Assembly: GCA_948567375.1 (NCBI GenBank)
Contig: OX419757.1
Span: 47,368,001 to 47,432,000, forward strand
Length of the DNA stretch: 64,000 nt
Direction of reading: 5' to 3'
DNA from: Lunularia cruciata
Taxonomy: Eukaryota; Streptophyta; Marchantiopsida; Lunulariales; Lunulariaceae
Below the pieces are notes generated by a model. It did not search any database, was not told where the DNA came from, and was given only the letters and a program-made list of their open reading frames with translations. The position numbers were made by a program, and so were the translations under genes. Below are positions 1 through 12,850 of the stretch, in pieces. Within the stretch, counting starts at the first letter, position 1, and each line of letters starts with the position of its first letter.

Positions 1-628
1 TCTTTTGCCCACCACAGGGTATACCATATACTTGGAGTAGATGGCTATTTGAAGTTAGAGGGACCTAACCGCCAACTAAGGAGGTGATTGTGGCTCTGGA
101 GAGTCCATGTATGACTTATGTGGGAGTTGTGCTTTTATAGTGTGTGATGTTGATAGTGATGTATGTTGTGTGGTGATGTTTATACATATGGCAATTGTAA
201 CACCATTTGTAGCATCATACCTAGATTGCTTGGAATTTGTAGTATGGTTGGTAATAGTATTTTGGTAGTTACTCATAGACTACTTGTTGATGGTCAAATT
301 TTGTATTTGGAGTACTAACAACATGGCGGGGCCCATAATCACTTAGCACTATTTGCATTGTCGGATGTGCCATCAACAAGACCATGAGGTTTGGAGACCA
401 AGGAGTATACTTTCAAAGTGCAGCTCCAAAGAGCTTACTTCTTTGATGTTGAGCCTTTGAGTTTCTAGCTGTGGTAGATAGAGGTTTGCAAACATCATCT
501 AGATTCTCTTAGCTAGAGTGGGTGTGGCTTAAGTATAATCAGTGCCCAATTATTGGCAAATTATGGAGCAATAGATCAAGTATTAATCTAAGTGAGTGTT
601 ATTCAAGTTGTGTAAACAAATTAATTAT
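1..628 (+). mobile_element. 3' end and LTR of a B-family gypsy element
   Basis: Bases 1-88 match the internal 3' end of element B (compare 23,766-23,862). Base 89 starts an LTR opening TGTGG that runs to about 628. Its distal part (about 200-628) matches the 5' LTR remnant of B at 9,760-10,217, including the shared segments GGGGCCCAT and GTGCAGCTCCA. No coding sequence is present here, and the rest of this copy lies outside the window. The LTR end at 628 is placed only by the start of the next LTR fragment, so it is approximate. Confidence 0.6.
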
Positions 629-732
629 TGTGGCACTTGAGAGTCCATGTATGACTTATGTGTGAGTTGCACTTCTATAGTGTGTTATGTTGACAATGAT
701 GTATGTTGTGTAGCAATGTATATACGCATGAT
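629..732 (+). repeat. second B-family LTR start, truncated
   Basis: From 629 the first ~100 bp of the B LTR (starting TGTGGCAC) are repeated directly after the preceding LTR, then the similarity stops where a minus-strand A copy begins. This is either a tandem LTR junction or the edge left by insertion of the A copy. The same opening sequence occurs at 89 and 23,863. Confidence 0.5.
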
Positions 733-734
733 AT

Positions 735-3700
735 TAAAAACAAAAGGTTTCAACTTGGAAAGATGAAAGATAAGGTGGATGCAGATATGACAAGGCAAGG
801 CAAGTTGATAAGCAACATGAAAATGAGTTGGGTGATATCAAAGGGTCATATCCAATTAAGAGCAAGTTTACAAACTTGGGTATCAAATGGGAGAGGTAGA
901 TTACTGGGTGAGAGCATGACCTTATCACCAACTTAAAAGGTGAAATCATGACAATGGTTCTACATATTATTTCTAACAATTTTGAGCAACAAGGAGATGA
1001 GATTTAGCTTGTTGGAGGGATTGAGCTATGGTAGTTGGGAAGGTGGAAATATGAGAGACATGAGATGGAGGAGGAGCAAGAACAGAATTTGGAACAAGTG
1101 GATCTTGGACAAAATTAAGGAAGAAAGAAGAAAATCCAATGCTTGCATGTTTGGAATTGTTGTATGCAAACTCAACAACTACAAGGGATTCATCCTAATT
1201 GGTATAATGAATGTTGACAAAGGCACAAAGCATATCCTCCAAGGTGCTATTTGAACATTTAGCTTGTCCATCAGTTTGAGGATGATAAGCCATAGACAAG
1301 GCAAGCTTGGTATCAAGTATTTGGAATAGTGCTTGCCAAAATTTTCCAATGAATCAAGGATCATGGTCAAAGATGAGTATACAAGGCATCTCGTGATGCT
1401 TGAAGACATTGTTGAAGAAGTCCACTCCATTTTTGGTTGTTGGCCTTGTTCCGTTGGTAACTCTCACAAGATCAAACAAACTCTCAAACATCTTGTGCCA
1501 TGTTGGGCCACCATCTTTGGTGTTAGAGTGTACCCAAGGTCTTGTCCAAACCTATATGACCAATAATTGGTAAGTCATAGGCTTCTTGGAGGCGGAAAAG
1601 TCATAGATCACCCATGGCTAGAACGTAGATCTACTTCTCACAAAATAAATGGCCTTCCTTGAAGGAGAAGATGTTGTACTCTTTGTTGCATGCTGCAAGA
1701 GAACCTTGTACCATTTGAAAGAAAAGATCTTGTTGTAAAGCTATCCTAAACTTGATTTGGACTTTGGAGTTGATTGATATTGTTGTAATTGCCACCATGA
1801 TGAGAGGAAGAGACTTCAAATCAGGTCATTGTGATAGGGCATCAAGGATAACATGAAATTGAACAGGTTTATACTCAAGTTTGATGTGAAATAATTATAG
1901 TTGTATCTCCCATTGGATGATGTGAACTCTTCATGTGTTCCAAATATAATGTTTGCAACAAGGGCTTGTGATCAAATTGCATGATCACTTGTTTCCCCAA
2001 GAGAAAATGCCTCCACACCCTAGTGACATATACCATTGCTAGTTTTTCTTGATCTAGAGTAGAGTAGTTCCTTTGTGTTGTGTTAAGTTGGCAAGACACA
2101 AAGGCAATGGGATATAATCCATCTAATAATTCTTGATGCAACACGACTCCCATCACAAAGTTAGAAATATCAAAATCAACCACACAAGGTTGTTAAGGAT
2201 CCTATGGTTGGAGAATGTGTCTTGAAGACACCATATGTTTCAACTTTTGGAATGTTTCTTCTTGCTTGGTGGTCCATTGAAAGATCAAGTCCTTCTCCAA
2301 GAGGTCGGTCAATGGTGCGGCTACATGAGCATAGTAGTTGATAAATCGTCACAAAAAACTTTCCAATCCATTAAATGCTCATACTTTTGTAGCATCCTTG
2401 AGAGTAGGCCAATCAATAATGGCCTTGATTTTCTCCTCTTCCATCTTGATCTTCTTCAATGAGATCTGGTGACCCAAGAAGCTAACTTCCTTCTAACAAA
2501 AGGCATACTTTGACTTCTTACAATAAAACTTCCATTAACATAATCATCTTAGGACTTCTTGCAGGTGAATTGCATGTTGTGCTTGTCTTGCTATAGGTTA
2601 AAATATTATCCAAGGACACCACCATGTACCAATCCAACATCCAATGCATCTAATCTATGAAGATTGTTGGAGCATTAGTGTGCTAAAAAGGCAGAACTCC
2701 TCAATCAAAATGTCCATACCTTGTGCAAAAGGCAATCTTTTCTACATCTTCTCTATCAATGGAGATCTGCCAATAGTCACTTTAGATATCCAACTTGGAG
2801 AAGTATTGTGCACCACTAAGTTGGTTGAGCAAGTTATCAATTTGAGGCAAAGGATATGCATTCTTCACAATGTTTTAATTGAGGCCACAATAATCAATAT
2901 AGAATCAAAGTCCTCCATCCTTCTTTGGAGCAAATAGAATAGGTGCTCCCCAAGGAGATGTACTATATCATATGAAATCTTTCTCCAACAACTTTGTTAG
3001 TGTTATTTGGAGCTCATCCAACTCCTTTGGTGAGAGCCAATAGATTGGTCTACTCATTGGAGTACTTCTTGGCAATAACTCAACCTTGAAGTGCACACCA
3101 CGATCAAAGTATAATCCCTTTGGTAGATCATCCAAAAATACATCTAAAATATTCCAAGACTATTTGATCAACCATTGCTTGATGAGATTTTTGATCCTCC
3201 TCAGATCTTCCATGCGCACTCAGCTTCATCCACACCACAAAAATAGACTTATCTTCCTTCAATGCTTGCTCTATGGCTCCTTCACTAACAAACTTCTCAC
3301 CTTGAGACTTATCTTCCTTCAAAGCTTACTCTTTGGCTGCTTTCCCCACAAATTTCCTCACTTGAGACTAATTATTCTTAGGTGTCTTACTCAAAGGTGC
3401 TAGACAACCTAATCAAAAATTCATTCCTTGGTGTTGTATTTGAATTTGTTGCCGGCTCCAATCAAGTTGAACCTTCTGACGTTCAAGCCAAGGTAGACCT
3501 AGAATGACATCATAGAGCGGAGGTGCCACTTAAACCTCATACACTCCAAATACTCCTTCCCAATCTTGAAGGTAAAAAGATGCAAGGTACAGAATGTAGA
3601 ACCCTTTTTACCATCCGCAATCATCAATCTACTTTCAGTTAAAAGGTTGATATGAATACATAATTCCTTTGCTAATTGCATACACATGCAATTTTTTTGA

Positions 3701-4780
3701 ACTTCTAGAATCAACCAAAATCCTACAACCACGATCAAATATCATACCTTGCAAGTGAAGTAAACTTGCATAGATCAAGCCTTCAATCCCATTGGAAGTA
3801 ATGAAGTTCCCAATAGGTGGCTCAAAATATACTTTGTCATTCCACTCCACAAACTCCATTTGGGTAATTTCTTAGGATTGCCCATTCTTGAGTGGACATT
3901 TAGCAATGTGATGTCTAATCTAATGACCATAAAAGCAACCACTATTTTGCCATAATCTTTCATGATATGATGTGCCAAGTAGTCTTTATTGGATAACATT
4001 AATCTCCATTGGTGTCGGCTCTTCCACCCTTATGTGTAATGTGTTGGTAGGTTTTGTAAAGGTCAAAGGCAAGACCAAGTTGTCACAACCACAAAATCAA
4101 AATGCTAAGTCAACTACATGGCTTCTCTTAAGAGTTTTTGCTCTCACATAGTCACTTCCAATTTGGTTTGTGACTTCAAGCCCCTCACAAATCAATCTAG
4201 AGCTTCACCATCCAATATATCTAGAATTTGCATAATGATGTTATAGAATTGTGTGATGTAGCTTCTTACAAAACCAATCTGCTTCAACTCTACCAACTTA
4301 TCTTGTGTGGCTTGTGTGGCATTTATCACTTGGAATCACCTAATTATTGCACCATTGAACTGTTCCCATGTCAAGATTAGCACAACCATTGCCATTTAGC
4401 TTGCTCGACTTGAAATTGCCACCATAGTTTTGTCACTCCATCCAATTGGCTTGAAGCTAAGATAATTTGTTTCCATTCATCTTGAAAATTTGTAGCTTCA
4501 AAATAACATTCACAATCAAATACAAATTCTCCATTGCACTGGAGAGATTCTTGCTATCAAATACCTTAGGTTTTGGAGATCAGATTTGCTCCTCTCTTTC
4601 TTGAAATGGTGCTCTCTCTACGTACTCTTGTTGTTGATGGTCTCATTCATCCAACAATCAAATAAGGTGCTTGATTTGTTTCTACATAGTAATGATAACC
4701 TCGTGCATTATTGCCATGGCTATTATTACTCTATCACACTACTCCCAATTTTACTAATTTATTAACATATAAATGCAACA
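735..4780 (-). pseudogene. decayed gag-pol of chromovirus A copy (A2)
   Basis: Minus-strand remnant of the same family as the A element at 15.5-21.1 kb, read from high to low coordinates. Recognisable pieces are the gag tail and protease region (about 3,500-4,000), the 20-residue repeat region before RT (about 3,240-3,365, at least two units), RT (about 2,200-3,080), RNase H (1,875-2,183, with a readable DHKPLLQT-type motif) and integrase fragments (about 1,000-1,700). Stops and frameshifts are everywhere and no catalytic ORF survives. The 3' LTR is missing; the left end at ~735 falls in the last third of integrase. It is much older than the A element inside B. Confidence 0.75.
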
Positions 4781-4945
4781 CATCCATCATTCTCCATAAG
4801 TTACAACCGGAAGTACCAAGGGTTCCTCAGTCAAGGTGATTGTATTCAAAATATTTTACCCAAAGTGTGAGGTGATGCTTGGGTAGTACCCATACACAAA
4901 AATCTCAATGGTTTGCTAAAACTGGATTTGGTATTCTATAAATTC
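4780..4945 (-). pseudogene. remnant of the A-family pre-gag small ORF (A2 copy)
   Basis: The reverse strand between the LTR/PBS and gag of A2 keeps a readable version of the small ORF at 15,925-16,140. It has the same MDGIY-type start and the same EEP-x-VLPVVTYGE core. Its end, ATA AAT TAG, sits in the same position before the gag start as in A. It contains stops. Its retention in an old copy supports the ORF being an ancestral part of the element. Confidence 0.5.
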
Positions 4946-4974
4946 CATCCATCCCATTCATGCTCTAATACCAA

Positions 4975-5393
4975 TATAAAAGACCAAGACCTAGGAGAGA
5001 AACAAGAGAATGGAAAATCACATTGAGACATTTGAGTGTGGGAAAACTCCAAATGCCTAGCATGAGCTTCAGCTTTGGTATTTATAGGAAGCATTTAAGG
5101 CTCTTGAGAAGCTTCTCCTGAAGCTTACTTTTGGAAGTGCCTTCTTGGCATGGAAGCTAGTTGGAAGTTTCTAGAAGCTACCTACTTGGGGTGCAAGCTA
5201 AGCTAGTTGGAAGCTTCCCAAGAAGCTTCCTCTTCAAAGTCACCACTTGGTATATGTGTCACTCAATACTTGGAAGGTACAAGTAGCTTCTTAGAATTAG
5301 CTACTGGTACTTCTAGAATATTTTAGGCTAATTTGGCCTAATTGCTATTTCATAAGCCTTGAGTAACTCATTGGTAAACTCCATATTGTTACA
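4975..5393 (-). repeat. 5' LTR of the A2 copy
   Basis: On the minus strand the LTR starts TGTAACAATATGGAG (complement of 5,377-5,393) and ends with TATA in place of TACA at 4,975. Next to it lies the primer binding site complement at 4,962-4,973 (GCTCTAATACCA), one transition away from the iMet type. It has the AAGCTTC/GAAGCTT-rich middle typical of the A LTR and a TATA-like TATTTATAGG. No target duplication can be shown because the other LTR is absent. Confidence 0.75.
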
Positions 5394-5399
5394 CTATAG

Positions 5400-6450
5400 G
5401 TCTTACTCCACTAATGTTCCTCTAGGCTCAAGAGCACGTATTGCACTCCTACTCACTATAGTTGATGCATGTAGTTGTGCTAATTGCACATGAATCTAAT
5501 CTCCTTGGAGCTATAGCCATGCTAACCGGTTTTTGCTCCAATTGCTCAATCCAAGTAACCATAGTTATATCAAAAGTGACGGTGGGTATTGTGCTTCTAC
5601 CATAAGCGGGTCCTCTACCACCATGTTTACTACCTTGTCTTCCATGATCCATGGCTCCTTGACCTCCTACCGTAGCATCCTACTATGCCATAAATCCTAG
5701 TGTAAGTCAAAGCATTGGTTATTAGTATGACCAAATCTGTAGCAATGGTTAGCTTTCTATTGGCTAAGGTGGTCTAGAGGTATCATGTATATTATCTTGG
5801 ATGTACTCTCTCTTGTCATGAGATCCACTACAAGTCCTACAAGCAACACCACCACTCAATGGTTACTATTGGCTAAAAAATAAGGGTAATTTGTATGGAC
5901 TAGGCCCTCCACTCACTCCATGAAGTTGGAGCTATCCACTTTGCCCTTGTAAGTTAAAATAGTGTGGTGAACTCTACTGCACTCTAGAAATACCTATTTT
6001 GGATGAGGTCTCCCTACCAAATCTAGAAGTCACAATTGTCTTGTGCACCATGATAAGCTCAATATACCTTGCTAAGCCAAAGACTGGTGCCAAAGTTGGT
6101 GAGTTAGCCTATAATAATATAGCATCACATACCTGACATTGTAGCTCTTTTGTTCAATATTCCATACCAAAGTTGTACAAAAAGTGCCTCAATAACTCCC
6201 TCAGTGAAACTAATCACCTATCTCATGCAAGTGTATGCCTTACATAGGCTCTCTCTAACCCTCCATTGGAACTCCTACAAGCTCTTCAACTTGTCAATCT
6301 ACACTCCCTAGTAGTTTTATCTCAAGCATTGAGAGAATTTTACCATGGGGTTAAACCCTAGTATTCCACCGCCTTCTATAGTAGTAGCACCACTTGTAAT
6401 AACACCATCTCTATCTAAGGCTCCACCATTGGATCCAACAATGCTAATAG
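5400..6450 (-). pseudogene. gag remnant of a B-family element
   Basis: Minus-strand sequence resembles element B gag. 5,452-5,652 matches the glycine-rich stretch after B's zinc knuckle (B 12,716-12,850). 5,715-5,760 reads as a knuckle remnant (CYRFGHTNNQC), matching CHRFGHTSDCC at 12,622-12,654. 5,960-6,400 resembles the preceding helical gag region. It is full of stops. It abuts the A2 LTR at 5,393, so A2 may have inserted into this B copy; the other flank is not identifiable. Confidence 0.55.
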
Positions 6451-7649
6451 AACTAAAATTCATGTGTATTGTTTATCAACTTCTAGAAACTATGTCTGTA
6501 GTAATGAAGATATAATTCAAAGACCAATATTATCTACACAAATCAATCTCCTCCTTGTGTGCTTTCTTGATCTCATGATAATCATCCAAAGAAAGACCCT
6601 CTTAGTGTTGAAACAACTCCTTCCTTACCATGAAAGGTGCAAACAAAGTTGATTTTTGCATCCAATGTAGATCATATCAAAATCCTAAATGAAATCATCC
6701 AACTCAATGGTACCCAATATATTAGAACAGCAATATATTGAGACCTTTGGAAGCTCTAATCTTGTCCATATTGCACAATAATGGTGTGGATACACAATGT
6801 TAACTTTCAAGCTCACATGTCAAACTTGACACGTAAATCACTCTCCTATCTCATTGGTACGTGAGATACTCATTGCTACCATGTACAACTCCTTATAAAC
6901 CTACTATGTGCTATAGACAAATCTAGAAGAATCCCTTCTAGAATTCCTATAAAACTCTATCACGATATTTCATCCTAAACACCTCAATTGAAATGACCAA
7001 ATACCAACACCAAACACCCCATATTTATATTGCATAAGTACCTATAACTTTGGTTACTATGCTAGGTGAAATAGCAACTTGTAACCTATCATCATAACAG
7101 ACACTCTTGCAATCTATAGGTCATCTCTTCTTGCCTCACCAAAGAGAAACATAGATGGTCTGACTGTTCACCATACAATATCAATGTAGAAAGCTCCTAT
7201 ATATTAGAGCACCAACATTCTATATATCAAGATGCCTCAAATAAACATAGTGCACAAACAAGACATAGACCAAGTCCAACCAAGAAGTCCAACCACAAGA
7301 AATCCAAAAAATAGAAATCCATCTCACAAATCCAATAAGACTGGGTTTGTCACCATTTGGCATTCTAATATAAGAAAAGTATATATCTACTCCTATGCTA
7401 CCATGGTCACCAAGGCAAAAATCAAATATACTCTCCTAGCCAAAGCTACATAGGTATAAGTATGAATCCACATATCTCTAGGACAATAAGTAGGGGTGGA
7501 TCATTTGGCTACGGGACTAATTTAGGAAGTAAAGGTCTAGGAGTCAAACCCTATTAAGTATACTATTGATGAGTGGCCTGATTTTGACCAATTACCTCAA
7601 AAAATTGACTATAACTTAGCAAGTCTCATTTGAGCAAGTTGGCTTATTA
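6451..7649. other. unidentified AT-rich stretch
   Basis: No recognisable coding sequence, terminal repeats or RNA gene. It may be the leader and gag 5' part of the B-family remnant that ends just before it, but I could not align it. Confidence 0.3.
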
Positions 7650-8230
7650 GCCTTTTAGAACTTTGTAGCCTCTATGGCCCACAACTTGTGCCTTGAAATA
7701 CTAAAATTCAACCAAATGAACCAAATGAACCAAATGCATCTCTTCTTGCCAATTTGAATCCTCACTAATTTGGATGAAGTTTGCCAAATCCAACAAACTT
7801 ATGAAATGCCAAATCTTTCTCTACTTTGGGAATTTAAAAGAGTGGGTGTTCACAAATCTAGAAAATCTAAATTCTACCAACTTTAATGGACCTCTTAGTC
7901 ATGCACCAAAACAAAGGTCTCTTTAGCGCACAATCTAGTACCTCAAAATGCCAAAATTCAACAAAATGAAGCCTTTCTTCTTGCCAATTTGAAGCCCTAC
8001 CGATTTGGATGACATTTACCAAATCTAACAAACCTCTAAGATTGCTCAAGTTTTGCCAAATCTCTCCTTACTTTGGTAATTCAAAAGAGTAGCCCCCCAC
8101 CCCATCTAGCAAATATATCCTTTGCTAACTATGGTGAACCTCTAAGTCCTTTGCAAAAACAAGCCAATCTCTTTAATTTGATCAAGGAGGATCTCCAAAT
8201 CCCTAATTAGGGAAGATGGGTTCCCCAATT
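7650..8230. repeat. degenerate direct tandem repeat, ~220-bp unit
   Basis: Two similar units lie at about 7,650-7,857 and 7,876-8,092, each containing CTTCTTGCCAATTTGAA, a TTTGCCAAATC-type block and CTACTTTGG near the end. A weaker third partial unit runs to about 8,230. On the complementary strand they resemble the leader of element B (about 10,620-10,745, GGCAAGAAGAAAG), so this is probably the untranslated leader of the minus-strand B copy. Confidence 0.5.
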
Positions 8231-9499
8231 TTGCACTTGGCCTAAATCTATGACTACATATCTTTGATTTGACCTTCTTCACTCAAAATGACTTGTCAAT
8301 CCATGAAATTGAATGCCCATATCTTGAGTTTTGGAAATTTTGTAGCACTACCGCACCTAGTCCAAGGAACGGTCAAATCTCCAAAAAACTATGAGAGCAC
8401 TTTTATGCATAACTGCTCAAATTATAAAAAATCCACAAAAATAAAGCAAAAAGTACTATTGATAACACTAGGCTTGGAGATATCACTAACCCTCATAATT
8501 CTTGCACTCAATTGTACACTCACTTCTTTTATGATATCATATGATCATAAAGTAGATCTAACCACTTAATACTCTTTGCTAAGAGGCATTGATTACACTA
8601 GAAATCACATCCATTCTAGCTCAAATAATCCAAGTTGTACTCTTTGGCCTTTGTCCATAATAGTTAAGAGTTATAAGGCTCAACATAGAAGATGTGAGCT
8701 CTTTGGAGTTACACTTCAAAGGTATATCCTTTAGGGTGGCCAACAAATCTACCCCTAATGGCATGTCCAATGGTCAAATTGATGTTACTAACAATGCAAC
8801 TGGTAATTGTAACGGTGTGACTAGAAAACCCTAATGTAATATCCAACCACTACTAAGTAGTCCTTGGGTAACTATTAATACAATTATGATTGCCAAGACT
8901 ATCCTTCCAATATCTTAGCAAACTAGCTTTAGTATTGCAAATGTTATGATGGTTGATACACTAGTGTGGATAGGCCCATTCTAGAGGCAAAAGTAATTTT
9001 TGGTATACAATGTAGCCCAAAGTTAAGGAGTTTATGTCATATTGTGTGACCTTATTTGAGGTTATCACCTTTACAAATAGCACAACAATAGAGTTAGAGC
9101 ATCTCCTTTGGTCCATGTGGAATAAGGGCTTCCTATAGGAAGGAGTATACACAAGGATGTGCCTCATTGCCTTGTTGACCAAGAAATAGGTAAATGTTTA
9201 GCTTTTACCACTCTAGCTCTATCTTTTGAGATATATTGATAATTGATAGTTGTAATTTTGTATTGTAGCGACCATCCTCATGGTGCTATCCATCTTCATA
9301 GATTTTCATGCAAGAGTAGTTATATTATATACCTTATCATGGGACATCTTGATAGCTCTCCTAGATAGATTTGAGGAAACATATGCTTGACTATTGAATT
9401 CTTCAACAAAGAATGAACTTTGTGCCATCTTAGGGATTAAAATATGGATTCATATGAGGGTTTAGCGGCATCCTTTCAAGATCTCCATTTGCATCACTT
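8231..9499. other. unidentified sequence
   Basis: AT-rich. The short ORFs have no recognisable domain, and I see no LTR, TIR or RNA gene. Confidence 0.3.
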
Positions 9500-9632
9500 A
9501 AAGAGGTTACAAGATGAATCATGGAAGGCTATAAGATGTATAACCTAAGCTACACAACAAATTATTAGGAGATCTATGCATGTTAAGCATAAGAAAGATC
9601 TACAATGTGCCATATGTAATAAAAAGGACTTG
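9500..9632 (+). repeat. left arm of a long-range inverted repeat
   Basis: This stretch, including GGAGATCTATGCATGTTAAG and the following CATAAGAAAGATCTACAA, is the reverse complement (with mismatches) of 25,270-25,396. The arms lie about 15.6 kb apart on either side of element B. It could be one end of an older element, or two copies of a repeat in opposite orientation. Confidence 0.55.
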
Positions 9633-9759
9633 TAATATGTACTTGAAAGGATGCACTTGTCTCTTTCTTGTGTTAAAAATATCCTCCTTTGTTCTTGTGG
9701 CTTTCATAGAGACAACACCATCTTCAAGAAATGTAGATGCAATAGTATCTTCTTGCTTG

Positions 9760-10217
9760 TCACGCCATTTGTAGTGTTGCATCTAGATTGCTCAAACACT
9801 GGATTTGCAATGATAGTAGTTAGAGGTATTTCAACAATTTCCCATAGATTACTTTTTGACGGTAAGATTTTGTGTTTGGGGTACTAACTTCACTATGGGG
9901 CCCATCATCACTTTGCACCATTCGCACCGTCAAGTGTGTTGTCAATGAGCCCATTAGGGTTCCAAATCTAGCTTGAGTCCACGGGTATACTTTTGAAGTG
10001 CAGCTCCAGAGAGCTCACTTCTCTAATGTTGAGCTTTCGAGTTCTTGGCTAGAGTGGACAGAAAGCCGGTGAGCATCCCCTGGATTCTCTTAGCTAGAGT
10101 AGGTGTGGCTTGACTGTAATCAATTCCCAATTGTTGGTAGTTTATAGAATGGCAGATCACATATTGATCTGAGTTGAGTTGATTCAAGTGTTGTAAACAA
10201 TCTGATTACATCATAGA
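9760..10217 (+). repeat. 5' LTR remnant of element B
   Basis: Matches the distal part of the LTR at 203-628 and the LTR start region at 23,971-24,010 (CACACCATTTGTAGTGTTGC type). It ends about GATTACA at 10,217. The first ~110 bp of the LTR are missing, replaced by sequence ending at 9,759 that does not match. Confidence 0.6.
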
Positions 10218-11640
10218 AGTCAAGTCAAGGGGAAATTAGGTGCAAGAATTGAGAGTGTTGGTGGTATCTCCAAGACTTGCTGATCACTGGTAGCTTGATT
10301 GGAGCTCAAGTTTTCCCTAGTGTGCAAAAGCTCATTCAATTGATGTAGATTTGGCAGTGAGATATACAATGTATTGTAGCACAAGCCAATTTTTGAGCAA
10401 AGGAGAAGCAAATTTCAAGCAATGGTTGTGATTTTGAGCTCAAGAGGTGAATGTAGGATCAATTTGTTGCAAGTTGGCCTAAAAAAGTGAAATTGAAGGT
10501 GGAGTTGGGAACTACCCTCGTGAATTTGTGATTAGGAGAAACCCATTTTTTCAATTTGGCTCAAGTGAAGAGTTGGCGGAGGATTTGGCCATCATCCAAC
10601 TTTAGGGTTTATGTCAGATTTTTGCTGGATTTTACATCAGATTTGGAGGAGTTTTGCTGATCAGCCAGATTTAGAAGAGTTTTGCAAGTTTGGAGGAGTT
10701 TTGCCAAACTTGGAGAGGGTTCAAAGTGGCAAGAAGAAAGACCTTATTTGGCTGAATTTCAGCGTTTAGAGGTTTCAAGGCATAGGGCTGTGGGCTATGA
10801 GAGACTATGAAGGCCTAGAAGTGCTAGCAAGCCAACTTGTTGGCATGAGGCTAGTTAGTTTAGAGTAGATCTTGGTCATTGTTTGGCAAAATCTGCCCAT
10901 CTTGCTAGATTGTATGCAATAAGGTTTGACCTCTAGATCTCTTGTTCCTAGACTGGTGCCCTAGCCAACTGGTCAACCCTCACTTGTTATCCTAGCAATT
11001 GTGCCATTGTTATCTAACCACTTGTAGTTTTGGCTAGGAGAGACAATTTGATCCCATTCTTGGTGATCCTAGTAGCTTAAGACGTAGATACAAACTTCTC
11101 TTATGTCAAATGCCAAATAATGGTAGAGTCAATCCCATGTTGATTTATGAGATATAGGGTTTTTGTTTAGATTTCTTGTGATTGGACCCCTTCCATTCTC
11201 TACCTCTTGTTTGTGCACCACGTTTGTGTGAGGTGCACTGAATTTAGAGTGTTGGTGCTTTGGTGTGCTCTCGGTAGTGAGGCTAGAGTGATGACCAATC
11301 AGACTACCTTTTTTTCTCTTTGGTGAGGTAGGAAGTAATGACCTGTAGACCGTGAGAGTGTGTGTTGTGATGGTAGGTTATAGGTTGCCTTTTCCCCTAG
11401 TGTTGTTATCTTAGTTAAGGTCACATTAGCGGGTGGTGTTTTGTGGGTATTGGCACTTGGTGTTGCTGAATTGGTGTTGGTACTTGGTGGAGTACTTGCG
11501 GTTGCGGTTTTTGGTTCCAGTTTGTGATTGTAGTTGCGGTTACTTTGTCATAATAGAGTTCTTTGGGGATTCTAGAGGAGTTAGCCCTGCAGTATAGAGT
11601 AGGTTTACTTGGAGTGGCACTTGGTATTAGCCTATATCTC
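10218..11640 (+). other. leader region of element B
   Basis: Lies between the 5' LTR remnant and the first recognisable gag sequence. It contains degenerate GATTTGG/GAGTTTTGC repeats around 10,620-10,700. No coding region is recognised. Confidence 0.4.
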
Positions 11641-11649
11641 AAGTCCCAA

Positions 11650-12850
11650 TGAGGGAGGAGATTGACCCTTAGTTGGAGTTGGAGTTTGACAAAGGAGCTG
11701 ATTTAGTTGAGAATGCACTTGGCATGTCCATACCAAAGGGATTGTTTTAGCACTTGTACAGTACTCCAATGGATGGCTACCAATGAATTTAGGAAAGCTC
11801 ATTTGGAGGAGATTGAGTTACGAAGATAGTATTGGTCTCTGAACTATGTCTCTATCACTTCCGGTTTGGTTGCCAAGAGTAGATCGATTGTACCTACAAG
11901 TTCTAGCTTGAGTAGAGTTGGTGGAGCTAGTGGAGGTGCACTAGCTGGAGATAGTGCTACCACAAGTGGAGGCACCATTGCAGGAGGTAGTGTGGTACCA
12001 AGGTTTAATCCCATGGTGGAGTTCTTCTAGTGTTTGAGGTAGAACTACCAAGGAGTGCAGACTGACAAGCTGAGGAGCTTGCATGAACTCCAGCAAAAGG
12101 CTAGAGAGAGCCTACACAAGGCATACACTCACATGAGGCGGCTGATCAGTTTCACTCAGGAAGTTATTGAGGCCCAAGCAGTCCTATTTTGGTATGGGAT
12201 ATTGGATAGGGAGTTATGACGTTGAGTTCGTGATGCTACGTTGTTATAGGCTATTTTGCTCACTTTGGCAGTGGTCTTTGGTTTGGGTGAGCATATTGAG
12301 CTCAACATGGTGGAGGAGAGAGTGATGACATCTTGATTTGGTAGGGAGACCTCATCAACTGTTACGTCTTCTAGAGTGCAGTAGAGTGCACCATGCCTAG
12401 TTGGTTTTTGAGGACATGGTGGACAGCCTAGATCCTATGGAGTGAGTGGAGTGCCTAGTGGAGCTAGACCCTTACCTTCATCTTTGGTTCAACAGTAGCC
12501 AGTGAGTGGTGTTGTTGCTTGTTGGACTTATGGTGGACCTCACCATAGGAGAGAGTGTACTTAGGGCAGTGGACCTGATACCTCTGGTGCATCACGGCCA
12601 ACATAGAGGCAATGTGAGCATTGCCATAGATTTGGTCACACTAGTGACTGTTGCTGTGACCTACACCCAAAGTTATAGAGTGGTAGGGCTGCTATGGTAG
12701 GTTGTAGAGGAGCTCCAGTCCATGGAGGAAAAGGTGGTAGAGGATCTACACCTAATAGAGGTGCAGTACCTGCCCTTACTTCTATATAGCTACTACTACT
12801 CGGATGAGCAATTGGAGCAGAGATTGGCTAGTATGGCCATTGCTTAGAGG
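11650..12850 (+). pseudogene. gag of element B with CCHC zinc knuckle
   Basis: Gag packages the element RNA in cytoplasmic particles. From 12,061 a frame reads through a charged, helical capsid-like stretch (LHELQQKARESLHKAYTHMR) before stops at 12,217 and 12,223. The nucleocapsid zinc knuckle lies at 12,613-12,654 with CX2CX4HX4C spacing (C at 12,613, C at 12,622, H at 12,637, C at 12,652). It is preceded by an in-frame TAG at 12,604 and followed by a glycine-rich stretch. Stops and frameshifts make it non-functional. A homologous minus-strand remnant lies at 5.4-6.4 kb. Confidence 0.65.
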
